From: Pegoplata infirma
Taxonomy: Eukaryota > Arthropoda > Insecta > Diptera > Anthomyiidae
Length of the DNA: 64,000 nt
Assembly: GCA_963921195.1 (NCBI GenBank)
Contig: OY992538.1
Coordinates: 5,332,001-5,396,000 of the forward strand
Direction: 5' to 3'
Shown here: positions 56,401-64,000 of the stretch, piece after piece
How positions within the stretch are numbered: position 1 is the first letter of the stretch
How the letters are laid out: every line of letters starts with the position of its first letter
Notes under the pieces: generated by a model
What the model was told of the DNA's origin: nothing
The model's database searches: none
The model's input: only the letters and a program-made list of their open reading frames with translations
Translations under genes and position numbers: made by a program

Positions 56401-59400
56401 TATAAAAAAAAGTATAGAAAAAATTGAAAATTTTTGCGAATTTTTCTATAGGAAAAATTTTAGAATTTTTCTAAATAAAAAGGAATGTTGTTGTTTCTAA
56501 GGATCGTAATTGTTTGTGTAAAATAAAAATCTTCTGTTGACGTCACACACTTAACATCTGTAATGAAATACGAACAAACCAACTTCTGCTGTTAGTTTGT
56601 CAAGCAGGGCGATAGCTCAGATGGTAAGTTACTTGCTTTGCAAACTGATGGAAAATTTGAAGAACGTGGGTTCTATTCCACTCAGAGTTAAGTCTGTTGA
56701 TGAAAAAACATATAGAAAAAACAGTCTTACAAATAATCAAACAATTTAAATCTAATGTAATTTTCTCCACTGATGACGTAGAGGTGGCTACAGAAACCAT
56801 GGTCTGGAATAAATCCACATTAAAAATAATCTTTAGGAATACAATGTTTTCTTCTTCAATCACAAACCCTTAATAACAAAACAGAATATGGCATGCGCCG
56901 ATAAAAACACTTAAAAAAAAAAAACTGAGAATTATTTATACAAAAAATTTAAGAAATTTTCTGTAGGAAAAATGTATGCGAATCTGAGACTTTTTCTATA
57001 GAAAAAAATTAACAGAATCTGTGACCTTTTTCTATGGAAAAGATGTCACTGGAGGGTTAAAAATGTAAAATTTTAAAATTTGCACTTATTTTTTTTTGAT
57101 ATTTTTTAAAAATTTAATACTTTTTTATGCATTATCTACATGCTTTAGGAATTTTTTGTCTTTGATAAAATTTAGTGCACAAAATATTCGTAGAACATTT
57201 TAACCCGTAAAATTACATTTTTGATAAACTTTTACGTATATTTTAAAATGAACGATACAGGGCCAATTAAGTTAAAGAAAATTGTCAACATATAATTCTT
57301 TAACAAACACATGGCAATGCTTTTAGTTCAGAAGTACAATTATACTATTTTTGAGCCGTATTTAAACTACATACTTTGGTAAAAAAGAAAAAAAATTAAT
57401 ACTTCACATTTTTTCTAAATTTTTGTTATTTTACACTACACTATTTCCAATTGTATTTTAAAAATTTTCAAATGTATTTTAAAAATTTCCAAATGTATTT
57501 TAAAATTGTCCAAATGTATTTTAAAATTGTCCAAATATATTTTAAAATTGTCCAAATGAATTTTAAAATTGTCCAAATGTATTTTAAAATTGTCTAAATA
57601 TATTTTAAAATTGTCCAAATTAATTTTAAAATTGTCCAAATGTATTTTAAAATTGTCCAAATGTATTTTAAAATTGTTCAAATGTATTTTAAAATTGTCT
57701 AAATATATTTTAAAATTGTCCAAATTAATTTTAAAATTGTCCAAATGTATTTTAAAATTGTCTAAATGTAGTTTAATATTTTCCAAATGTATTTTAAAAT
57801 TGTCCAAATGTATTTTAAAATTGTCCAAATGTTTTTTAAAATTGTTTAAATGTATTTTAAAATTGTTCAAATATAGTTTAAAATTTTGTAAATATATTTT
57901 AAAAAGTTCCAAATGTATTTTAAAATTGTCAAATTTTTTTTTTTAATTTCCAAATGTATTTTAAAATTGTCCAAATGTCTTTTTAAATTGTCTAAATGTA
58001 GTTAAATATTTTCCAAATGTATTTTAAATTGTCCAAATGTATTTTAAAATTGTCCAAATATATTTTAAAATTGTCCAAATGAATTTTAAAATTGTCCAAA
58101 TGTATTTTAAAATTGTCCAAATGTATTTTAAAATTTTCCAGATGTATTTTAAAATTGTCCAAATATAGTTTAAAATTTTGTAAATATATTTATTTAAAAA
58201 ATTCCAAATGTATTTTAAAATTGTCAAATTTTATTTTAAAATTTTCCAAATGTGTTTTTAATATTGTTTAAATGTTTTTTTTTTTTAATTGTAGTTTAAA
58301 ATTTACCAAATGTATTTTAAAATTATCCAAATGTATTTTAAAATATTCTACATAGAATTATACATAGAATTGTACATAGAATATTTTAAAATACATTTGG
58401 TAAATTTTAAAATACAATTGGAAAATTTAAAAATACATTTGGAAATTTTAAAAATACAATTGGACAATTTTAAAATACATTTGGAATGTTTTAAACACAT
58501 TTGGATAATTTTAAACTAAATTTGACATGTTTAAAATACATTTGGGCAATTTTAAAATACATTTGAAAATATTTTAAAATAAATTTGAAAAATTTTCAAT
58601 TACATTTGGACTTTTAAATACAATTTTAAAATATATTTTGACAATTTTAAAATATATTTGGACAATTTTAAAATACATTTGGACAATTTTAAAATACATT
58701 TGGACAATTTTTAAATACATTTGGAAATGGTGTAGTGATATTTTGTCCAAAAAATATTTGTAGAACATGTTATTTCTTTTAAAAGAACTATTTAATAGAC
58801 TTCTGTGTTTAATTTTAGAAAAGACTAAAATTACCCCTTAATTGTTGTTATAAATTATAAATATTCGTATTAAATTCGTTTAAATTATAAATCTTCTAGA
58901 AAATATTTTAAACCCATGGATTCCGACATGTTTTCTCCGGATTTGCATTCGTGTAAGTTTTTTTTTACAATTACCAAATACCAAAACTATCAAAAAATTT
59001 GTATAGTTTAAAAATAAAAAATTTGCTAAACTTACTTTTAACAGTTTTATCATCCGATCCTGAAACAATATATTCTCCTTTAGGTTCTACACTAACAGAT
59101 CGTACTAAATCTGTATGACCATTATATACCAAACTCTCAACGGTGGGAAATGGTTGCAGATCCTTGGGTGATGGTAATTTAGGAATCAAATATTCCGCAT
59201 CAATATTAAGCTTAACACGTTTAGCTCTGGGACATAAATACAAATCCAAACAGCGCAAGAAACGTTCCCTTAAATAGCGAGAATAAGCCGGTACCTCACG
59301 CAAAGAACGATATTTTTGTGGCATAAAATGTAATTTACGTTTATGAGGTTCATCTTTCAATTTTAACCATTCCTTTTGTTCCTTTTCATCGAAGATATAT

Positions 59401-60728
59401 TCTGGTGGTGGATTATAAGATTCAGCATGACCGGGTAAATCACGCTTGGGCGCTGAAACGTGATCGTGTATACGACGCATATGCTCACGACTGGTATCTG
59501 TTTCCCAAAGCATGTAGAATTTTGGTCCTCGCTTTGATTTCTTTTCCTTTTCAAGTTCTTCAGTAGTCTTCATCCAACCCATTTTTAAAGCATGTACCAT
59601 ACGGCCAACTTTCTTTTTTTCTGAAACCGAAGGCAAAAAGGATCTTTTGTGATCGGGTACATTTTTGATAGGCATCTTTTCTGCCTCTGAGGTAAACCAA
59701 TCAATCCAGGGTTCATATTCATTATGTTCAGGATTTGGAACACGAGCAGAGTTAATGCGTTTTATTAACTCTATATCGGCATCTGTAAGAACAACTTCTT
59801 GACCAGTTTGGGGATCTTTAACTGTACGCCAGAAATTAGGATCTTCAATTTTGCGTAGGAAATCATCAATTTGATCACCTTTGGGTGCTTTAATAATTTT
59901 CTTGGCATCCCAATCATAACCAATGTGTTTATATTCATCATACCAATGCATGGGAATATTACCAACAGTATTACGAATGTCTTCTTCGTCAGAAGTATCA
60001 GAGTTTTCATATTCTTCATAAGAACCTTTTGTTTCCTTAGAACCTTTTTTGCCCTTTTTAGATTTTTGTGTTTTTTTTATTTCATTACCAAAATTTTCTA
60101 ATGCTTTTGAAGCATTTGGCATAGGGGATTTTGGTTTTACCGCTTTAATTTGTTCCTTTTTAGTTAATATTTCATCCTTAGAACTGTCTTCGTTAGAAGC
60201 TTCTTTTAATTGTTTTACTTCATCCTCACTATTGTCATCACTTTCATTATCAGTGTCTTCATCATCTTCGTCCTCCTCTTCATCTTCTTCGTCATCACCA
60301 GATATATCTTCTATATCAGCCTCATCAATTTCTTCCTCTTCTTCACCATCTTCATCATCATCTTCTTCTTCATCATTATCTTCAGCATCTTTCTTTCCAT
60401 TGGCCTTGATAGATTTAAAATTCCCCTCATCATCACTTTCAAATTGAAGATCATCACTTTCATCCGAAAGATATGTTTGATCAATACCTTCATCATCAGT
60501 ACTATCTCCCTCCTGATCATTTAACTTTTGAAGTAAATTCTAAAAAAAAACACGTTTATTAAATGTTTACTACATAAAAAAAATAAAACTCCAAGCAAAT
60601 GTATGTTTTATTACCTCCTCCTCCTCAGAATTGTCTTCTTCATCGGATTCTTCACGAGTTTTAACTACAACTTCTTTTTTCTTTTCTTCAACTGGACCGG
60701 AATTTTTTCTTTTCGATTTTTTAGCCAT
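53464..60728 (-). CDS. BOP1: Ribosome biogenesis protein BOP1 (WD40), five coding exons
   Basis: Exons (minus strand): 60,728-60,615; 60,539-59,036; 54,534-54,047; 53,977-53,682; 53,617-53,464. All four introns are GT-AG and phases agree (0, 1, 0, 2), giving 851 residues ending [10 protein letters not shown] and TAG. Residues 2-8 are basic (AKKSKRK); about 30-160 form a long Asp/Glu/Ser tract; a second Lys-rich stretch is near 193-206. The BOP1 N-terminal domain spans about 230-505 ([23 protein letters not shown]). WD repeats begin [20 protein letters not shown] at about 512 and run to the C-terminus. In other eukaryotes BOP1 joins PES1 and WDR12 in the nucleolus to process pre-rRNA for the 60S subunit. 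It is somewhat longer than typical homologues owing to the acidic region. No frameshift seen. The name rests on strong recognisable similarity. Confidence 0.95.
54978..56308. repeat. Foldback Q4, split by an E-type element
   Basis: CACACACCCCTCTCCAAGCA at the left and CTTGAAGAAGGGTGTGCG at the right. Inner motifs AAAATCGTTAACACGAAAAT, TGGACCTCCTGATTCC, TTCCGTTTTCGAGATATTCG in mirror order as in Q1, with more divergence and a deletion around the insertion. Confidence 0.75.
55576..56104 (+). mobile_element. E-type element, complete, inserted in Q4
   Basis: The Q sequence GAGAACAA is followed by GTGAGAGTGTTACATTCGAC, the TGTGCCGAA hairpin and TTTTATACCCTCC. It ends GGAGGGTATA, after which Q resumes with ATCTATAAGAATCGG. 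It includes ATCCAGGGGCGTC, AGTTCTCTAAGGGGGAAC, GACGGACAGACGGACGGACA and AATCGATCACTGATTAA. About 530 bp; no clear protein. Confidence 0.75.
56309..56600. other. Intronic spacer, no gene
   Basis: Short frames only. CTTTTTGCGAATTTTTCTATAGG-type lines recall the TCTGAG family. Confidence 0.3.
56603..56694 (+). repeat. tRNA-like relic / SINE head
   Basis: GGGCGATAGCTCAGATGGTAA is an excellent A-box/D-arm and CGTGGGTTCTATTCCAC an imperfect B-box/T-arm. The spacing between them is longer than in a standard tRNA and the arms pair poorly, so a SINE head or pseudo-tRNA (Ala-like TTTGCAA loop) is more likely than a gene. Confidence 0.5.
56930..57050. repeat. TCTGAG-type repeat patch
   Basis: AAAACTGAGAATTATTTATA, TTTCTGTAGGAAAAATG, GAATCTGAGACTTTTTCTATAG and GAATCTGTGACCTTTTTCTATG are diverged units of the 41.1-42.1 kb array. 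Confidence 0.45.
57051..57438. other. Intronic AT-rich spacer
   Basis: No gene or recognisable repeat. Confidence 0.3.
57439..58732. mobile_element. T2 element: 1.3 kb palindrome of 21-bp minisatellite
   Basis: Termini CACTATTTCCAATTGTATTT and (complement) CACCATTTCCAAATGTATTT, with TA immediately outside both (57,437-57,438 and 58,733-58,734). About 40 units of CCAAATGTATTTTAAAATTGT run one way to about 58,340; after a TACATAGAAT-rich centre, about 16 units run the other way. The terminal CACCATTT and unit length match the T arrays at 9-16 kb although the unit sequence differs. Long heptad frames (for example 57,436-57,912, minus) arise because 21 bp is seven codons. Confidence 0.85.
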
Positions 60729-60956
60729 TTTTTTATTAAGTTATACACTTTTTTCGTAAAATAATTTAAAATATAGACCTTTTCTAAAAAAACATGTGGA
60801 TCTAGAACTGTCAAACAAATAAAAAGAAGTGATGCCACATTAACAAAAATATAAAACAACAGGGTGTTTTAAAATAAATAAAATAAGTATATGGCGTTTT
60901 CCATAGAGAAATTAATGAGAGATTTTTGTTGCAAGAAAGCTTTAAATTTAAAAATG
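60729..60956. promoter_or_regulatory. BOP1 5' flank, promoter not resolved
   Basis: The region upstream of the ATG contains no TATA box in a convincing place. GTGGCATCACTTC on the minus strand (60,826-60,838) loosely recalls the fly motif-1 core-promoter element; this is weak. The neighbouring palindrome begins near 60,957, so the promoter is probably confined to about 230 bp. Confidence 0.25.
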
Positions 60957-61282
60957 GTTATCCGGCAAAGGTTCGAAAGAATTAATTCTATTGAGAATTA
61001 ATTCTCCAATAAAATTAATTCGACTTCAGTTATTTGAATTTACCATTCTTTTATTCAATTCACTTAAAAATAATTCACAGGCTTCATTCTCAAGAATTCA
61101 ATTCCATAGGGAATTAATTCTTTTTTTTTTTAATTCAATCTATTACAAATTGAATGAACATTTTTTTATGCATTCCTTTGAATGAATATTATATATTCTT
61201 CATTCCTTTGAAAATGTGTTGGCAGATATTTGAACAAATACGAAAAATATGATAAAATACGTATGTTTATGAGGCATTCTAC

Positions 61283-61706
61283 CAATTCAAGTGTGTTGAA
61301 CCTATTGGGTCCTAAAAATAAAGTCTTAAAACTAAAATTGCCGTATCTCGAAAACTACGCATGATAGAGCAAAACGGAGAAAAATTTCGGATCAAAATCG
61401 GTGGCGACCCTATAAAGAAATTGGCCTCTTCACATGTGTGGACCCTTTTAAGTCCTAACTTTGAGTCTAAAAATTCGAATTACCGAAAATTTTAAAACGC
61501 TCATATCTCGGTAACTACCGGTGACATGACAAAAAGTTGCGAAGCAACTTTGTAGCTCTTCTTCTGTAGTTCAACTTTTCCCATCAATTTTGATCCGAAA
61601 TTTTGATCCGTTTTGCTCTATCTAGCTTAGTTTTTGAGATACGACAATTTTAGTTTTAAGACTTTATTATTAGGACCCAATAGGTTCAAAACACTTTAAT
61701 TGGTTG
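61283..61706. repeat. Foldback S nested in the inverted repeat
   Basis: TTGAACCTATTGGGTCCTAA, AAGTCTTAAAACTAAAATTG, CGTATCTCGAAAACTA and TAGAGCAAAACGGA are mirrored on the right. The centre has CTTCACATGTGTGGACCC and CTCATATCTCGGTAACT, both also inside MITE B (6,955-7,140). Confidence 0.7.
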
Positions 61707-62267
61707 TGATCCAATGATCAAGGGTTGACTTTGCGCCCCAACGTGAATAAACGATCCAAATGAAACACTTAGGTTATGTTGAAAATTATTAAAAATGATG
61801 TTGTTGTTTATTGATGATAAATGTTTTGTGTTTTAATGTGATTTGGTTTTGTGCGATTTTGTGTGTGGAGTTTTGATTAAGTTTGTTTATTCACTAAATG
61901 AAATTATAAATTAAAACAATTAACAAAAAATAAAGAATGATAATTAATTAAACATTAAAGTTATTTTATCTTACGTGGTTTCTTGTTGAGGGTCTTGGCG
62001 CAAAGTGATTTAAAGATGGTTTCTTTTTGTACATCTTCCCTTTAATTTACTTGTACATATATTGTCACCAATACCCTTTACAAGACCCGTTGTATTTTTT
62101 CTCCTTTTTAAACAAAGAATTAATATACATTAAAAAAAGCACACATTGACAAACAAATGTATTAAATAAACATATACTATGAAATTAAAGAATATGATGA
62201 AAGAAAATAAAACTGCCATCACTAAGGCAAGGTTGCCGTGTCGCCCACATTGGTAGAATGCTTCGTA
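61707..62267. other. Interior of the inverted repeat; possible captured 3' exon
   Basis: On the minus strand, 62,043-61,969 reads EDVQKETIFKSLCAKTLNKK then PRKIK and TAA, with an AG just upstream and an AATAAA about 80 bp downstream (61,887-61,892). The basic tail is protein-like but only 25 codons, and I recognise no family. It may be chance. Confidence 0.25.
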
Positions 62268-62615
62268 AACATACGTATTTTATCACATTTTTTGAATTTG
62301 TTCAAATATCTACCAACACATTTTTCAAAGGAATGAAGAACATATAATATTCATTCAAAGGAATGCTTAAAAAAAATGTTCATTCAATTTGTAATAGATT
62401 GAATTAAAAAAAAAAAGAATTAATTCCCTATGGAATTGAATTCCATAGAGAATTAATTCTATGGGGAATTAATTCAACTGAAAGTTAAGCTTCGTAAATT
62501 AAGCTTGAGAATTAATTCATAGGGAGTGATTTTAAAGAATGGACAATTCTATAAAATTGAATTCTATTTCCAAAAGGGAATTAAAGAATTAATTCTTTCG
62601 AACCTTTGTTATCCG

Positions 62616-62785
62616 GTAAAAAATGTTCATATATGCACATAAGGGTGGCACGAATAATGACTTTTTAGAATTTCGTCGAACGCCGCGTAAATTACTCTCA
62701 TAGCTCCAATCGGTCCCAAATTTTCACCAAGATAAAATTTTAAATTATAAATCGAAAATATTTTGGTGTTTTTTTTTTTTGGCTT
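62616..62785. other. Spacer
   Basis: CGTCGAACGCCGCGTAAATTAC is the only GC-richer stretch. No gene. Confidence 0.3.
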
Positions 62786-63293
62786 AAGTTGAGTTTACTG
62801 GCATTGGTCGGATTGATCCCAAATTTTTACCAGAGATAGATCTTTTGATTGCAAATCGAAAATATTAGGGTGATTTTTTGTCGGTGAGATCTGGTTCGCG
62901 AGTTATGTCGACTTGAAAAGGCTTAATACACAATAAAACTTTATTTAGCGAAGCCGGTAAACTAATTTATGGAGTTTGTAATCCCTAAGCCCGGCCAAAG
63001 GCCGCAACTTAGGAAAGCTTTTTTATGAAAATTTTCCAAAAAAAAATATTTTTTGGCCTTTTTGGGTTAATATTTTATTTTTTACCATAATGAAAGATAT
63101 TTTAATTACCTTTCGAATGACACCAAAATTTTTGAAATCGAACAATAAATAACGAAGATATAAGCAAAAACCTTCAAGTCAAGATAACTCGCTAAATACG
63201 AGTCGCCGACAATTTTTTTTTTTCGAAATCATCGCTAAATTTTAAATTTTTTTTTTTATTTTTTTTTTGGACCAATGCCAGTAAACTCAACTT
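62786..63293. repeat. Foldback with AAGTTGAGTTTACTGGC ends
   Basis: AAGTTGAGTTTACTGGCATT, GGTC at 62,786-62,809 is perfectly mirrored at 63,270-63,293. Inner GTCGGTGAGATC, GAGTTATGTCGACTTG correspond to CAAGTCAAGATAACTCG, GAGTCGCCGAC near 63,175-63,212. Confidence 0.7.
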
Positions 63294-63318
63294 GTTCCGT
63301 TTTTTTTGTCGGCGACTT

Positions 63319-63388
63319 AATGCCATATTCGCATTAATTTTTTTAAACATGTTTAACCACTTAAACATGTTTAAATTTAAACTTGTTA
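63319..63388. mobile_element. Half copy of the AAACATG MITE
   Basis: TGCCATATTCGCATTAATTT, TTTTAAACATGTTTAACC, then AAATTTAAACTTGTTA, cut by or fused to the next copy at 63,390. Confidence 0.55.
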
Positions 63389-63389
63389 A

Positions 63390-63517
63390 TACCAAATTCG
63401 CATTCATTTTTTTTAAACATGTTTAAATTTAAACTTGTTAAGGTACATAAACGACGTTTATTAAACGTGTTTAAATGCTTAAGTATGTTTAAAAAAAATG
63501 AATACGAATTTGGTATA
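63390..63517. mobile_element. Complete AAACATG MITE
   Basis: TACCAAATTCGCATTCATTT at the left and AATGAATACGAATTTGGTA at the right, 128 bp. The interior is AAACATG / CATGTTT palindromes. Confidence 0.7.
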
Positions 63518-63910
63518 AGGCAAGGTAGATTTATACAAAGTAAGATCCAATAACCTCACTTTTCCTCCATAGTAAGTTTTTTGACAAATTTGGAAACAAT
63601 AATATTTACGAATTTTCAAAATGAAATAAAAATATTTTGTTCGGCATAAATGACTTGAGTTTACACTACACTTTTTATGATTAAAAATATTTTAATTTTT
63701 TTAATTTTTGTCGTGAAAAATAAATGAATTACGTTTGAATTTCAATATTTTTTTATAATTTAGTTGTTTTCTAAAATTTTAAAGTCTTAAAAAGCCTTTA
63801 AATTGGTTAATGTGTGCACTGAACATTTAAGTCGTTTTTGCCGACTAAAATGATTTGAAAGAAAATTGTTTTCATTTACGTCACTAAAATTTTACCTTAT
63901 ATAAATATAC
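63518..63910. other. AT-rich spacer, no gene
   Basis: Nothing recognised. Confidence 0.3.
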
Positions 63911-63913
63911 CTT

Positions 63914-63980
63914 GGTATAAGGTATTAACATGTTTAAGTGCTTAAACATGTTTAAAAAAATGAATGCGAATTTGGTATAA
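63914..63980. mobile_element. Right half of an AAACATG MITE
   Basis: TTGGTATAAGGTATTAACATG, TTTAAGTGCTTAAACATG, TTTAAAAAAATGAATGCG, AATTTGGTATAAG. Left half missing. Confidence 0.55.
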
Positions 63981-64000
63981 GCTTCAAAATTTGAAAATTC

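Larger units (their letters stand above)
54535..59035 (-). other. BOP1 intron 2, 4.5 kb, filled with repeats
   Basis: Donor GTAAGT at 59,035-59,030; acceptor TTTCAG ending 54,535. It splits an Ile codon within the first WD repeat. The other three introns are 64, 69 and 75 bp, so this one has grown about 60-fold through a Q foldback with an E insertion, a tRNA-like relic, a TCTGAG patch and the T2 minisatellite element. Confidence 0.9.
60957..62615. repeat. Large inverted repeat, GTTATCCGGYAAAGGTTCGAA ends
   Basis: Left arm about 60,957-61,272 and right arm about 62,268-62,615. Shared: TTATCCGG, AAAGGTTCGAAAGAATTAATTC, AATTCAATCTATTACAAATTG, GAATGTTCATTT-type, CATTCCTTTGAAAAATGTGTTGG and AATACGTATGTTTA. 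The interior holds foldback S and about 560 bp of other DNA. Confidence 0.75.

Noticed and set aside
57436..57946. Long heptad-repeat open frames on both strands (158 and 125 codons)
   Set aside because: They arise because the T2 minisatellite unit is 21 bp, exactly seven codons, with no stop in that frame. There is no start context, no non-repeat sequence and no domain.
60049..60524. Ser-rich and Phe/Ile-rich plus-strand frames opposite BOP1 exon 2
   Set aside because: Antisense shadows of the Asp/Glu-rich BOP1 coding sequence.

Overview
The window looks like nuclear DNA of a higher fly (Diptera, probably a calyptrate such as a blow fly or house-fly relative). It is very AT-rich, its introns follow GT-AG rules, its best-preserved proteins resemble fly proteins, and it is saturated with insect-type non-autonomous transposons, foldback elements and minisatellites. 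Taxonomy is inferred from these traits only.

Genes. Two protein-coding loci can be supported, both on the minus strand. (1) A complete BOP1 ribosome-biogenesis gene at 53,464-60,728: five coding exons, 851 codons, three introns of 64-75 bp and one intron of 4.5 kb filled with transposons. (2) A single coding exon at 2,039-2,395 carrying the start codon, a Gly/Ser/Thr-rich leader and the cysteine string of an RZ-family RGS protein (the fly double hit/RGS19-20 group). Its RGS domain must lie beyond the left edge. Much of 2.4-50 kb could be its upstream intron or intergenic DNA; no other convincing exon was found there. A decayed non-LTR retrotransposon (RT thumb, RNase H, terminal zinc knuckle) lies at 23.4-25.0 kb.

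Repeats, left to right. 0-9 kb: MITEs with CACTCAAAAAAA ends and TA duplications, GTACCAAAGTAC repeats, foldbacks. 9.08-19.80 kb: three nearly identical 2.7-3.5 kb bodies in the order inverted-direct-direct, separated by palindromic arrays of 20-21 bp minisatellite. The first two bodies plus three arrays form a 7.24 kb palindrome bounded by TA that interrupts a MITE exactly. 20-45 kb: foldbacks, hAT-type elements with 8-bp duplications, a tRNA-derived SINE with 11-bp duplication, a harpin-monomer array and a roughly 250-bp satellite. 45.7-47.9 kb: low-copy DNA with trinucleotide repeats. 48.0-52.0 kb: a large foldback that hosts two hAT elements, then another foldback. 60.9-64 kb: nested palindromes and small AAACATG MITEs.

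The strongest candidate for something undescribed is the family of TA-flanked elements (here called T) whose whole body is a 20-21 bp minisatellite arranged as a palindrome. Two diverged versions occur, and one set sits at every joint of the 9-16 kb palindrome. A second cross-family pattern is a short ATATCTCGAAAAC motif recurring in many otherwise different foldbacks. Family letters (A, B, C, E, F, Q, R, S, T, V, W, X, Y, Z) are local labels used only here.
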